Origin: Bacteroidales bacterium
GTDB taxonomy: Bacteria; Bacteroidota; Bacteroidia; Bacteroidales; UBA932
Length of the DNA: 64,000 bases
Assembly (NCBI GenBank): GCA_022653735.1
Contig: JALCSU010000006.1
Location: 19,309-83,308, forward strand
Direction of reading: 5' to 3'
Shown here: positions 52,185 through 61,958 of the stretch, in pieces
Layout: every line of letters begins with the position of its first letter
Numbering within the stretch: position 1 is the first letter of the stretch
The notes under the pieces: model-generated
The model's input: the letters and a program-made list of their open reading frames with translations, nothing else
Told to the model about the DNA's origin: nothing
Databases searched by the model: none
Program-made: the position numbers and the translations under genes

Positions 52185-53618
52185 ATGCTGAAAAGGAAGA
52201 TTGAGGACGCTCTCATCGCGTGGAAAAACAGGCCTGGACACAAGCCCCTTGTCATTATGGGCATTCGCCAATGCGGAAAGACATTTATCGCACAGCATTT
52301 TGCCGGGGCGAATTACAAGAATGTCGTTTACATGAACTTCATTAAAGAGCCTGAACGAATAGACGCATTCACCGGGTCAAAGAATGTTGACAATATCTTG
52401 CTCAATCTTTCTGCGCAGATTCAAGGGGTCAAATTCATCCCCGGGGAGACCTGCCTGATCTTTGATGAGATTCAGGAGTGCCCCGAAGCCAGAACGTCTC
52501 TCAAGTTTTTCAAAGAGGACGGCCGCTTTGACGTAATCGCTACCGGCTCCCTGCTGGGCGTCCAGGGCTACGGCGATGAGATCAAAAAACGGCGTCGCAA
52601 GATGGTTCGGAAGAAAGAGCCAGGCATCAACTCGGTTCCCGTCGGCAGCGAGGACATCATCGAAATGTACCCTCTGGATTTTGAGGAGTTCCTTTGGGCC
52701 AACGGGCTGAATCCCGATGTCATCGAGGCTCTTCGTAAGTTCTACACCGAAGAAACGCCAGTTCCTGAAGGGATTCACGTGGCAATGAAGCGCTATCTGA
52801 ACCTATATGTCGCTATCGGAGGTCTCCCCGCCCCCATCAACGCTTTTCTGGCCACGAACAACATGAATGCCGTGAGTGAGGAATACAAGGGCATCCTGAA
52901 GGAATACCGCGACGATATGGTCAAGTATGCTCCGGACAAAGACAAACCGCACATTCGCGAATGTTTCAATTCAATTCCCAAACAGTTATCCAAGGAGAAC
53001 AAGAAATTCCAGTACAACAAAGTAAAGCCTGGTGGACGGGGCGAAACATATCTTGGTTCCCTGCAGTGGCTGGAAGATGCCGGTATTATCTGCCGCTGTT
53101 ACAATACGGACATCACCGGACTCCCGATGGAAGGCAACGCCAAGGGCAACGTGTTTAAGGTTTACACAGCAGATATCGGCTTGCTGATCGAGATGCTGGG
53201 ACCTGGAACCCGCGCCGACATCTTACAGGGAAATCTGGGAGGATTCAAAGGTGCCATTTACGAGAACCTGATGGCAGACACGCTTCACAAGAAACAGCAG
53301 AGTTTATACTATTTCCAAAAGGACTCGGGCCTTGAATTGGATTTCCTGACCCGGATGAAAGGCGAATGCGTTCCGCTTGAGGTAAAAGCAAAGACCGCCC
53401 AGGCTAAGAGTGCGCAGACGGTCTTGAAACATCCCGACAAATATCAGGTGAAGCACATCATCAAATTCGGTGATTACAATGTCGGCCGCGACGGACAACT
53501 TCTAACACTCCCCAACTACATGCAATTTTTATTGGATCTGGAACCCGAAGAAATCGTACTCGAACCAATCGACGTGGACGCTGTGAATACTCTGGCCAAG
53601 GAGATTCTTCATCAATGA
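52185..53618 (+). CDS. AAA-family ATPase with DUF4143 domain
   Basis: 477 residues from ATG 52185. The frame upstream of it contains the promoter and is rejected. Walker A-like GIRQCGKTFIAQHF (26-39), Walker B CLIFDEIQECPEAR, sensor ATGSLLG and a C-terminal DUF4143 nuclease-like domain (LELDFLTRMKGECVPLEVKA, with an ELDF...EVKA pattern like PD-(D/E)XK). The role of this large family is unsettled. The 3' third is duplicated at 58926. Its promoter is covered by a periodic repeat array. Confidence 0.9.
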   Translation: MLKRKIEDALIAWKNRPGHKPLVIMGIRQCGKTFIAQHFAGANYKNVVYMNFIKEPERIDAFTGSKNVDNILLNLSAQIQGVKFIPGETCLIFDEIQECPEARTSLKFFKEDGRFDVIATGSLLGVQGYGDEIKKRRRKMVRKKEPGINSVPVGSEDIIEMYPLDFEEFLWANGLNPDVIEALRKFYTEETPVPEGIHVAMKRYLNLYVAIGGLPAPINAFLATNNMNAVSEEYKGILKEYRDDMVKYAPDKDKPHIRECFNSIPKQLSKENKKFQYNKVKPGGRGETYLGSLQWLEDAGIICRCYNTDITGLPMEGNAKGNVFKVYTADIGLLIEMLGPGTRADILQGNLGGFKGAIYENLMADTLHKKQQSLYYFQKDSGLELDFLTRMKGECVPLEVKAKTAQAKSAQTVLKHPDKYQVKHIIKFGDYNVGRDGQLLTLPNYMQFLLDLEPEEIVLEPIDVDAVNTLAKEILHQ

Positions 53619-53880
53619 TTGTTTCGTGTTGTCTTGTCGGATTCTGTACCGCATTTGTACCTTCCACGCCGCTCTTGATGGCAGCCGGCTGGATGGAAAA
53701 CCGTTCAAAAATCTGCAAATATCTGAGACTCATTTTGAGTGTTGTTTACACCCCATATTTGCAGATGTTTGCAGATTCTAACATCGTTAGATTTTTCAAA
53801 ATACAATTGTCGATATTTGTTAAAGAAATTAACAAACGAAACGTCCGTGCCATTCTTTCGTGACACGGGCGTTACCAATC

Positions 53881-54432
53881 TTACAATCCTTTTACCCAAG
53901 TCTCTAATTCCTTCTTGCTTGTCCTGTTCAGAAGCTTGCCTTCCTTCCATGTGATATCAGGATAGGTTGCTTTCAAATCCTCGCAAGCCTTCTTGATGCT
54001 GCTGCCGCCGGAGGTAGCGAAGGGAATAACGGTCTTTCCCTTGAAGTCGTAAGCCTCCATAAAAGTGTTGATGATGGTCGGAGCCGTATACCACCAAATG
54101 GGGAAACCTACATAGACCACATCATAGTCTTGCATGTTTGCCAGCTTGTCGGTGATGGCAGGACGAGAGTTCTTATCCTTCATCTCCACAGTAGAGCGGC
54201 TCTGCTTGTCTCTCCAGTCAAGGTCGGCATCCGTATAGGGCTGTGCAGGCTTGATTTCATGCAGGTCAGCACCAGCCACTGCTGCCAGTTGCTCTGCGGC
54301 TCCCTTGGTCACACCCGATGCTGAGAAATAAGCGACTAATACTTTCTTCATCTCTTTATTTTCCTGTTTCTGTGCATAGGCCGTAAGGCTGAATGCCATA
54401 AGTGCTGTGCAGATAATTGTTGTCAGTTTCAT
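53881..54432 (-). CDS. Exported flavodoxin
   Basis: 183 residues. A signal peptide ([20 protein letters not shown]) precedes a flavodoxin with [20 protein letters not shown] (phosphate loop), [16 protein letters not shown] and ATSGGSSI, so FMN binding is likely. Periplasmic flavodoxins of this kind occur with aldo-keto reductases and cupins in Bacteroidales. Last gene of a three-gene minus-strand operon. Confidence 0.93.
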   Translation of the reverse strand: MKLTTIICTALMAFSLTAYAQKQENKEMKKVLVAYFSASGVTKGAAEQLAAVAGADLHEIKPAQPYTDADLDWRDKQSRSTVEMKDKNSRPAITDKLANMQDYDVVYVGFPIWWYTAPTIINTFMEAYDFKGKTVIPFATSGGSSIKKACEDLKATYPDITWKEGKLLNRTSKKELETWVKGL

Positions 54433-54438
54433 AATTAA

Positions 54439-55473
54439 TCATTTGTTCTTTGCAGCTGTTACCCACACAGGTTCCTCGCTCATGGCAGGCTTATTTACTG
54501 CCATCACACCTGAGAGGTTATGTGGCACGTACGGCTCTTCCAGATAGCGGATGTCATCGGCAGTCAGATGGAAATCGAGCGACTTGACGGCACCCTCGAT
54601 ATGATGCAGCTTGGTGGCTCCGACAATGGGTGAATCCACCTTGGTCAGCAGCCAGGCAAGGGATATCTGCGTCATCTCCACGCCGTAGCGGTCGGCCAGT
54701 TCCACCACGCGTTCCACGATGCGGTTGTCCTGCTCGGCAGTGGCATCGTACTTGAAGTGCATGAACGAGTCTTCGGCCTGTCGCTTCGATGTTTCCCCTG
54801 GACGCTTGGCCAGCTTACCCGATGCGAGTGCGCTGTAGGGAGTCATGGCGATGTTCTCCTCACGGCAGAACGGGAACATCTCACTTTCCTCCTCACGCAT
54901 AATCAAGTTGTAGTGGTTCTGCACGCTGATGAACTTCGCCCAGCCATTCTTTTCGGCCAGCGCGTTCATCTTCGCCACCTGATAGGCGTAGGCGTTGGCG
55001 ATGCCGATATACCGCGCCTTGCCTGCACGGACGGCCTCGTTCATGCCCTCCAGAATCTCCTCGGCGGGTGTCTTGTAGTCCCAGATGTGATAGATGTACA
55101 GGTCCACATAGTCCATGCCGAGGTGCTGCAGGCTGCTGTCGATGGAGTTCATCACATGATGACGACCATTGATGCCGTTTTTGATTTCTTCCTCTGTGCG
55201 AGGCAGGAACTTTGTTGCCACCACCATGTCCTCGCGGCGTGCCATATCCCTCAAGGCCCTGCCCACAAACTGTTCCGATGTGCCCAGCTGATAGGCAATC
55301 GCCGTGTCGAAGAAGTTCACGCCAAGGTCGAGCGACCGGCGGATGATTTCCCGTGTAGGCTCCTCGCCAATCGTCCACGAGTGCTGTCCTATACTTGCAT
55401 CGCCAAAACCCATGCAGCCGAGGCAGATGCGCGACACATTGAGGTCTGAGTTTCCAAGTTTTACGTATTCCAT
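54439..55473 (-). CDS. Aldo/keto reductase
   Basis: 344 residues. The TIM-barrel family motifs are present: GVNFFDTAIAYQLGTSEQFV (catalytic Asp and Tyr), VVATKF with the Lys, VDLYIYHIWD with the His, and a C-terminal NADP site LAWLLTKVDSPIVGATKLHH. It reduces aldehydes or ketones. It lies 6 bp before the flavodoxin and 8 bp after the cupin gene in one operon. Confidence 0.95.
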   Translation of the reverse strand: MEYVKLGNSDLNVSRICLGCMGFGDASIGQHSWTIGEEPTREIIRRSLDLGVNFFDTAIAYQLGTSEQFVGRALRDMARREDMVVATKFLPRTEEEIKNGINGRHHVMNSIDSSLQHLGMDYVDLYIYHIWDYKTPAEEILEGMNEAVRAGKARYIGIANAYAYQVAKMNALAEKNGWAKFISVQNHYNLIMREEESEMFPFCREENIAMTPYSALASGKLAKRPGETSKRQAEDSFMHFKYDATAEQDNRIVERVVELADRYGVEMTQISLAWLLTKVDSPIVGATKLHHIEGAVKSLDFHLTADDIRYLEEPYVPHNLSGVMAVNKPAMSEEPVWVTAAKNK

Positions 55474-55481
55474 AATTGTCC

Positions 55482-56531
55482 TTACTTCAATCTGTTATAT
55501 ACTTCGTCCGTCACAGGCTCCAGCCACTCGTTAGATTCCTCACCGCCTGTCTTGACATGGGTGGTATAGTGCTGGAGCCAGGAGTCTTTCTGAGCACCAT
55601 GCCAGTGCTTCACACCCTCAGGGATGTCGATAACCATGCCTGGGGTGAGAGTGATGGGAGCCTTGCCCCATTCCTGATACCAGCCCTTGCCCGACACACA
55701 GATCAGAATCTGATGTGCACCGTGATGAATGTGCCAGTTGTTACGGCAACCAGGCTCAAAGGTGACGTTGACAATGGGCATTACCGTTGCTTCGCCGTCA
55801 GCAAGGTTTGCGGGTTTGATGGGCGCGACAAAACTATCACCGACAAAATATTGAGCATAGTTCACGTTAGCTACGCCTTTAGAGAATTCGCTACGTAGCG
55901 TGTAACCCTCGTGGTCGAGCCAAGCACAAAGCTCATCAACCAACTCCTGACTGTTACCCATGTTTACGGCTCCACGCTTATGGGCAGCCAACTGCGGAGC
56001 CACACCTTCAAGTCCGCTCAGAGCGGCAACCGTCACTATCTCGCGATCAGCTGGTGAGAGCTGATCCCCCAGAAAGATATTGCCGAAAAGATGAGCCTTC
56101 AGATAGTAGTCATCCTGAGGGCAGAAGTCGTAAACAAACGGGCGGCCGGAAAGCTGCGTCTGGTTCTTCACGCCCAGTTCATAGGCTTTCCGCGCATCGT
56201 CCCATTCTGCTGGACGCGTCCAGGACTTTCCGTCCTGCCAATCAGTCTGTTTATTTTCCAATACCTTGCTCAGCACTCCCAGCGCATTCAGTGAGCGCGG
56301 AAAGCCCGTGTAGGCATAGAGCTGCGAGAAAGCCTCCTTCAGTTCGTTGATGGTCACGCCATTATCGAGTGCCGTCCTCATTGCAGATTCCAATCGCTGC
56401 AAATCACCCTGTGCCATCAGGCAGGCACATGCCGCCAATCCCTTCTGACGCTCCGTAAGCGTCTGACCTTGTACTGTTACCATTGTCAATATTGCAATAA
56501 TGATGGTTACTATATGTTTCATTATCCTCAT
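55482..56531 (-). CDS. Exported carboxymuconolactone-decarboxylase-like/cupin fusion
   Basis: 349 residues with a signal peptide ending VQGQ. Residues about 25-225 hold two CMD/AhpD-like segments (AYTGFPRSLNALGVLSKVLE, LSPADREIVTVAALSGLEGV). Residues 240-330 are a cupin: CRNNWHIHHGAHQILICVSG and IPEGVKHWHG with the metal-binding His. AhpD-like domains often lack or keep a CxxC pair, and none is clear here. Probably handles reactive carbonyls or quinones. First gene of the operon. Confidence 0.9.
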   Translation of the reverse strand: MRIMKHIVTIIIAILTMVTVQGQTLTERQKGLAACACLMAQGDLQRLESAMRTALDNGVTINELKEAFSQLYAYTGFPRSLNALGVLSKVLENKQTDWQDGKSWTRPAEWDDARKAYELGVKNQTQLSGRPFVYDFCPQDDYYLKAHLFGNIFLGDQLSPADREIVTVAALSGLEGVAPQLAAHKRGAVNMGNSQELVDELCAWLDHEGYTLRSEFSKGVANVNYAQYFVGDSFVAPIKPANLADGEATVMPIVNVTFEPGCRNNWHIHHGAHQILICVSGKGWYQEWGKAPITLTPGMVIDIPEGVKHWHGAQKDSWLQHYTTHVKTGGEESNEWLEPVTDEVYNRLK

Positions 56532-56540
56532 TTACTCATT

Positions 56541-56740
56541 CTAATGCGTAGCCTTTAGATACTGTAGAACACCGTACCAATACGAAGCTGTGCAGCCGCC
56601 GTCGATGAGAATGTCGGTACCGATGATAAATGTGGCGTGCTCTCCCATGAGGAAGGAGGCGGCATCGGCAATTTCATCACTGGTAGCCACGCGGCGGCCA
56701 TACACGTCAGCGAGTGATTCACAAAGACTCCACGGCCTAT
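56541..56740 (-). pseudogene. Short-chain dehydrogenase, C-terminal fragment
   Basis: GRRVATSDEIADAASFLMGE, then HATFIIGTDILIDGGCTASY is the last sixth of an SDR protein. The catalytic Tyr-x-x-x-Lys and the nucleotide-binding part are missing. It is joined to an acetyltransferase fragment at about 56740. Confidence 0.85.
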
Positions 56741-56742
56741 CT

Positions 56743-56976
56743 TCATCTCTGGCAGGCGAAGTCAATTTGAAACGGGGGCATCAGATAACTCGTATGGTCG
56801 AGATTGCCGTCAAACAATTTCTCTTCGAGCGGGCGAATTTTCTCCGGCACAGGCTCTGTCGTATTGATCTTGAAACAGATGTTAGCGCAGTCGGTCATAT
56901 GCTTGACGGCCTGTACATACCCGAAAGTCGCCATATCTACGTCAGCTCCGGAACGAAGTCTTTCAAAAATATCCAT
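56743..56976 (-). pseudogene. Sugar O-acetyltransferase, N-terminal fragment
   Basis: From ATG 56976 the frame reads MDIFERLRSGADVDMATFGY, then TTEPVPEKIRPLEEKLFDG and MPPFQIDFAC, the start of a LacA-type acetyltransferase. The hexapeptide-repeat core is gone. A deletion fused this start to the SDR end. Confidence 0.85.
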
Positions 56977-57113
56977 TATTTTAATCATTTTTAAATTTCA
57001 CGCTGCAAAGTTACGATGGCTTTCCCATAATACGGTTTCACAAAAAGGGCCACGATTTTCACTTTTTGCACAAATCGTTTGCTTGTTTATTATATAATTG
57101 TATCTTCGCAGTC

Positions 57114-57929
57114 ATGAAGGTTGATTTTGTGTATTCCACTGATTTTCAGGCGATGAATGCGCCTGAGCTAAGCCAGACCTGTATGCACCTGCTATGCACG
57201 GCTGGCGAGGGCAGTTTTGTCTTCAACGAGCGGTGCTATCATATTGTGAAAAACAACTTGGTGGTAATACCCTATCCCAACCGCGTCAGCAACATTGCGG
57301 CTCATGCTGACATGCAGGTGGAATGGTTTGCCGCTGACTATAAGTTTCTGCAAAACCTGCTGCCGTCAAACAACTACGGCATTGGTGGCAGCATCTCCCT
57401 GAATCAGGACCCTGTCATCAAGCTCACAGATGTGCAGACCCATCATCTGCTTGCCGACTTCCACCGGCTGCGTGAGCGCATGGACGACCGTCATCTGCTC
57501 TTCTATAGAGAATTGATGGGCAGTCTCTGTCTGACTATGATGTACGACATCTTTGAGCCACACGCCCAGCGGGACACCACAGATACACAAACGGACAGGA
57601 CGGCCTATATAGTGAAACAGCTCATGGCGTTGCTCTCTACCGGAATCAGCCGCACGGAACGCAACGTGAGCTACTACGCAGAACGCCTGAACGTGTCGCC
57701 GAAATACCTTTCCGCCACCATCAAGCGCGTGACGGGTCAAAGCGTCACCTCCTACATCGACCGCCACACCATACCCATATTGAAAGACTATCTGGATGAT
57801 GAGCGCCTGTCGCTCACCCAGATCGCCGAGCGGATGAATTTCGCCTCCCTCTCCTATTTCAGCCGCTACTGCACCAAGCACCTCGGGCTGTCACCCAGCG
57901 AGTATCGACAGAGCCCTCAGCCAAAGTAA
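57114..57929 (+). CDS. AraC-family transcriptional regulator
   Basis: 271 residues from ATG 57114. N-terminal sensing domain, then two HTH motifs: NVSYYAERLNVSPKYLSATI and SLTQIAERMNFASLSYFSRY. It is transcribed away from the redox operon (56531 to 53881) with the two fragments between, and is the likely regulator of that operon. TTG (57079-57081) and TATCTTCG (57101-57108) give a weak promoter with a 19-nt spacer. Confidence 0.93.
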   Translation: MKVDFVYSTDFQAMNAPELSQTCMHLLCTAGEGSFVFNERCYHIVKNNLVVIPYPNRVSNIAAHADMQVEWFAADYKFLQNLLPSNNYGIGGSISLNQDPVIKLTDVQTHHLLADFHRLRERMDDRHLLFYRELMGSLCLTMMYDIFEPHAQRDTTDTQTDRTAYIVKQLMALLSTGISRTERNVSYYAERLNVSPKYLSATIKRVTGQSVTSYIDRHTIPILKDYLDDERLSLTQIAERMNFASLSYFSRYCTKHLGLSPSEYRQSPQPK

Positions 57930-58134
57930 GGGCCCCAACTCATTGCGCCTGAGAGCCAGCATGGCAAATCAATTCGAGATTATAGCTTCCAGCAAAGACG
58001 GAATCGTCGCATGACTGCTTCGACCGAAGCAAGTATAGGACAGGATATTTGGCCATAAACTATGACATGAGGACTGCCGCTACCCCAACAGGATGACGGC
58101 AGTTTTCATTCTCTGCAGAAGCGACTGAATCCTA

Positions 58135-58908
58135 TCAGAAATCAAGCCACCTTTTCACCGAGGTGGCTTTTTCCTTGCTCACGATGATTTGAGTATCCGG
58201 ATAGCCTTTCAGGTGGACACGCATCTTGCCAAGGAACCAGTTGGATAGCTTTTCAACGGCAGCGGCGTTGACGACAAACTGACGATCGACGCGCATGAAG
58301 CGCTGCGGGTCCAGTTCATTTTCGACCTGGTCCAGCGTCATGGCCAATAGATACGATTCTCCCTTCTGCGTATAGAGCCTAACCACTCCGTCCTGGATGG
58401 TAACATGACTCACATCTGAGGTCGGGACCACCAGGTATTCATCGGCCCTGCTGGGAATCAGAAAGAGCTCCCTGTAGCGGATGGACTGGCTTTTGACTGA
58501 GTCCAGCAGTTGCGCAATGGCGTCGGTGGTGGATGTCGGAACGTCTTCGTGCAAATCTTTCACCCTTTCCAGGGCGCTTCGAAGTTCCTGTTCATCGACT
58601 GGCTTAAGCAGGTAGTCGATGCTGTTGAACTTGATGGCCTGGACCGCATAGTGGTCGAAGGCGGTAGTGAAGATGACGGGAATGGATGCGGGGGCATCGC
58701 GGAGCGCATCGAAACTGAGCCCGTCGACCAGCTGGATATCGGACAGGATCAAGTCGATGTCCGGATGTCGTTCCTTGGGAAAGGCCCGGACCTGAGAGTT
58801 GCTCTCCACTTCTGCGACAATCTTGTATTCAGTCCCCATGCCCTCTATCATTCGTTTCATGCAGTCGGCGCTGCTGCGCTCGTCTTCTATAATCAGGATA
58901 TTCATCAT
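58135..58908 (-). CDS. LytTR-type response regulator, orphan
   Basis: 257 residues. Receiver domain with IIEDE, phospho-acceptor Asp57 in LILSDIQLVDG, and LLKPVDEQEL. The LytTR DNA-binding domain follows (LIPSRADEYLVVPTSDVSHV, MRVDRQFVVN). A partner sensor histidine kinase is expected directly upstream, but there an ATPase-gene fragment begins within about 20 bp of the start codon, so kinase and promoter appear to have been lost by recombination. Confidence 0.93.
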   Translation of the reverse strand: MMNILIIEDERSSADCMKRMIEGMGTEYKIVAEVESNSQVRAFPKERHPDIDLILSDIQLVDGLSFDALRDAPASIPVIFTTAFDHYAVQAIKFNSIDYLLKPVDEQELRSALERVKDLHEDVPTSTTDAIAQLLDSVKSQSIRYRELFLIPSRADEYLVVPTSDVSHVTIQDGVVRLYTQKGESYLLAMTLDQVENELDPQRFMRVDRQFVVNAAAVEKLSNWFLGKMRVHLKGYPDTQIIVSKEKATSVKRWLDF

Positions 58909-58925
58909 TTGGCGGGAAGAATAGG

Positions 58926-59423
58926 AACATCACCGGTCTCCCTATGGAAGTCAACGCCAAGGACAACGTCTTCAAGGTTTACACTGCGGATATTGGTTTG
59001 CTGATCGAGATGCTTGGTCCTGGAACCCGCGCCGACATCTTGCAGGGAAATCTGGGAGGATTCAAAGGCGCCATTTACGAGAGCCTGATGGCAGACACGC
59101 TTCACAAGAAACAGCAGAGTCTATATTACTATTTGAAGGACTCCGGACTCCTTGTCCGGATAAAATGAGAATGCGTGCCGTTTGAAGTAAAAGCGAAAAG
59201 AGCTCAGGCCAAGAGTGTGCAAACAGTTTTGAAAAATCCAAACAAATATCATGTGAAACACATCATCAAATTCGGCGATTACAATGTCGGCCGCGACGGA
59301 CAACTTCTGACGCTCCCCAACTACATGTAGTTCCTTTTGGATCTGGAGCCAGAACAAATCATCCTCGAACCAATTGACGTTAACGCAGTGAACGCTTTGG
59401 CAAAAGAAATCCTAAATCAGTAA
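58926..59423 (+). pseudogene. DUF4143 ATPase, 3' fragment (duplicate of 53100-53618)
   Basis: It matches the last third of the ATPase at 52185 (VFKVYTADIGLLIEMLGPGT onward), with TGA at 59166-59168 near a small deletion (SGLLVRIK-stop-ECVPFEVKA), a TAG in PNYM-stop-FLLDLEP, and the native TAA at 59421-59423. It has no start or ATPase domain. Confidence 0.9.
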
Positions 59424-59638
59424 TGAGATAATTCATAACAGCTCTCCTCCGCAAGGTCAAGACCAAGCCAAATAATTCTTGAGCAAATATTTTTTTATCC
59501 GAAAAACATAGTACATTTGCTTCTGACAAACGAGCCAGTAATTGTAACTGCTGCATGAGAATTGCGCTCAAGAACAATTATTCGGTTCGCAGAGCTTACA
59601 GGTGAAGCAAAATAGGTAAACCATAAATTAAGACAAAT

Positions 59639-59812
59639 ATGAAAGAGCAAGTATTACAGGCAATGCGCCAGGCAGGCAAACCTGTCTCGGCAGGAGACGT
59701 AGCAAAGGCCCTAGGTGCCGACCGCAAGAAAGTGGACAAGGCTTTTGCTGAGCTGAAAAAGGAGGGTGCAATAGTATCGCCCGTCCGTTGCAAATGGGAA
59801 CCTACAAAATAG
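59639..59812 (+). CDS. 57-residue winged-helix protein, copy 2
   Basis: [20 protein letters not shown], then [20 protein letters not shown] and [17 protein letters not shown]. It differs from copy 1 (49658) at only about 8 positions. It precedes the MBL gene by 7 bp, the same arrangement as at 49.7 kb but without a ferritin-like gene. Confidence 0.85.
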   Translation: MKEQVLQAMRQAGKPVSAGDVAKALGADRKKVDKAFAELKKEGAIVSPVRCKWEPTK

Positions 59813-59819
59813 ATGAAAT

Positions 59820-60563
59820 ATGGAGATCAAAGCAATTCGCATGTTCGACGGCGGTTTTATGAACCAGTCGTTCGCTTTTGGCGGTGAGAGCAAAGAAGGT
59901 TTGGACGAACAGATCATCTATCGCAGCTCGCTTCAGAACTTCCTTATCGATACGGGCAAGGAGGTGATTCTTGTTGATACTGGTTTCAAAACCGGCATGC
60001 CTGCACCCGCCAAGAAACTCGGCGGTCCACTCTACATGGGCGAGAAGATTGCCGATTATATGGATGCCTTCTCAGCCCTCGGCTACAAGCCCGAGCAGGT
60101 GACGAAGATTCTTGTAACACATAAACATCCGGACCATACGGGGGCGCTGGAGTATTTTCCCAATGCCAAGGTCTATATTTCGTCAGAGGATGCCGACGCG
60201 ATGAAGCTGGAAGGCGAAAACATCATTCGCGCCAAGTATGATCAGTCCTACAAGAACTTTCCACATGCACAGCAGGTAGCTGATGGCATCTGGTATATCA
60301 AGGCCAAAGGTCACACCAACGGCAACAGCATCGTCATTGTCGAAAACGATGGACTCTTTTTCATGCTGCACGGAGACGTGACTTACTGCGATGCGGCTCT
60401 GAAAGCAAACAAGCTGAGCATCGTCTTCGAGGACATCAAGGCAGCTCGTGAGACCCTTGACAGAGTGCGTGAGTTCATCCAGAATAATCCTACAGTATAT
60501 CTCTCTACTCACTGCCCGGAAGGCTACGAGAACTTGGAGATGAAGCGAGTGATGACACTCTGA
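59820..60563 (+). CDS. Metallo-beta-lactamase-fold hydrolase
   Basis: 247 residues from ATG 59820 (MEIKAIRMFDGGF). Zinc motif THKHPDHTG, then GHTNGN, and MLHGDVTYCD with the bridging Asp. It is a paralogue of the MBL domain at 49837 along its whole length but ends before the rubredoxin (EMKRVMTL-stop). Probably a lactonase or thioesterase-like hydrolase; the substrate is unknown. Confidence 0.92.
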   Translation: MEIKAIRMFDGGFMNQSFAFGGESKEGLDEQIIYRSSLQNFLIDTGKEVILVDTGFKTGMPAPAKKLGGPLYMGEKIADYMDAFSALGYKPEQVTKILVTHKHPDHTGALEYFPNAKVYISSEDADAMKLEGENIIRAKYDQSYKNFPHAQQVADGIWYIKAKGHTNGNSIVIVENDGLFFMLHGDVTYCDAALKANKLSIVFEDIKAARETLDRVREFIQNNPTVYLSTHCPEGYENLEMKRVMTL

Positions 60564-60603
60564 GCACAAATACGGTAATTTTCTAGCCTGACCGGATCGC
60601 CTG

Positions 60604-60978
60604 TCAATTCCGATACTCCGTCGGAGTCATGTTTATCTGTTGCTTGAACAGGCGGGTGAAATGCCGGGGATACCGGAAGCCGAGTTTTTAGTCTACTTGA
60701 TTAATGGTCGGCTTCTTATCCATGACGTATTGTTTCGACAGGTCGATGATCTTGTTCTGGATGTAGCGTTGTGCCGAGAGGTGCAGGGCTTCGTGCTGGG
60801 TGCAGTCGAAAAAGGTATAGTCGTAGATGCGCTTGGCCAGCGGTGTGCCGTAAATCAGATTCGGATGGAATAATATTGCATCATCCGAGCGGCAGGGCCG
60901 GAAGTCGAAAGAGTCTGCGTCGGCAGCCAAGTCTGAATCAAGGAGGCTCGATTGGAATGGTTGGCGGCATTGATACAA
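60604..60978 (-). pseudogene. AraC-family regulator, truncated and with in-frame TAA
   Basis: The visible part (SDDAILFHPNLIYGTPLAKR, TFFDCTQHEALHLSAQRYIQ, KQYVMDKKPTINQVD) ends at TAA 60688-60690. The same frame continues KLGFRYPRHFTRLFKQQINM, then TPTEYRN, the second HTH and typical end of AraC proteins. The N-terminal third is also missing. It converges with the MBL gene. Confidence 0.75.
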
Positions 60979-61180
60979 AGGCGCATGCCCAGTTTACGTC
61001 AGGCATTAATCTCCGGGCATCTTCTACCACGCCGCTGATACCGCTTGCGTTCAGCACGCTCATAACAATTCGAATTATTCGGGGCAATTCGTATTTTTCG
61101 AGCGCAAGTTATGGACAATATTGCTAATGAATGCTACAGAAATTCGGGAAAGAACTACCAATATTGCGGAAACTCTTTCT

Positions 61181-61534
61181 CTAGAGGTAACTGCAGATCA
61201 GCCCCAGAATTGCCAGGCCGCCTTGCTTTATTATGATGCTTGGTTTGCTTGTGACCGCTCCAAACGAAGCGACCAGGATGACATATACAAGAAAGAGACG
61301 AGTCAATAGCACGTATTGTTGAGAAACTGCAAACAACAAGAAAATGGCTATGAGGCCGTTATATGCCCCCTGATTCTTTAAGAGGGTGGAGATATTCTTG
61401 TCTTTCAGTTTGTCTATGCTTATGCCAAACACCCTTGACGTATTCTTCGAAGACGTCGCGAAGGTTTCAAGATACATGATGTACAAATGTTCCAAAGCCA
61501 CAAGGGAGGCAATTACAGTCGTCAATATATTCAT
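61181..61534 (-). CDS. DUF1304 family membrane protein
   Basis: 117 residues with four membrane segments. Family pattern: ASLVALEHLYIMYLETFATS, then KNQGAYNGLIAIFLLFAVSQ and FGAVTSKPSIIIKQGGLAIL. Function of the family is unknown. It lies 9 bp after a degraded small gene on the same strand. Confidence 0.88.
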   Translation of the reverse strand: MNILTTVIASLVALEHLYIMYLETFATSSKNTSRVFGISIDKLKDKNISTLLKNQGAYNGLIAIFLLFAVSQQYVLLTRLFLVYVILVASFGAVTSKPSIIIKQGGLAILGLICSYL

Positions 61535-61543
61535 GGTTCAAAA

Positions 61544-61799
61544 TTACTCTTTTGATAACATTTCCTCTAATCTATCTACGGCCAGAGTGATATCCCCTCC
61601 GAACCTTTTGAGCTCTTTCAGGAAATCAGACCTGCCGCCGGACAAGGCTTCATATCGTTCATGACTCATGTCGTCCACAATAGTCGCCCATGGCCAATTC
61701 TATGTCATCCTTCTGCCAGTCGAGGGTAGAATGGATATAGACATTCCGCTTCTGGTGCAAGAGGCTATATGCGGTCTCTATACAGTCTCTGTTTATCAT
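61544..61799 (-). pseudogene. Small unknown gene with a frameshift
   Basis: From ATG 61799 the frame reads MINRDCIETAYSLLHQKRNV, YIHSTLDWQKDDIELAMGDY. A frameshift near 61680 leads to DDMSHERYEALSGGRSDFLK and DITLAVDRLEEMLSKE, ending at TAA 61544. The combined product would be about 85 residues. Family not recognised. Confidence 0.6.
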
Positions 61800-61958
61800 T
61801 CAATTCTCCTGATCCTTTCTCCGTCCTTCATGGCGGATTCACGAAATTGCCGTACGGCTGAGGTTGTCGTTCTGCTTTCATGCACATCGCAAAGGTACAG
61901 ATTCTCCCCGGAACCACCAATAGAAACATGAGAGACACGACCGTGACTGGAGCAGCGG

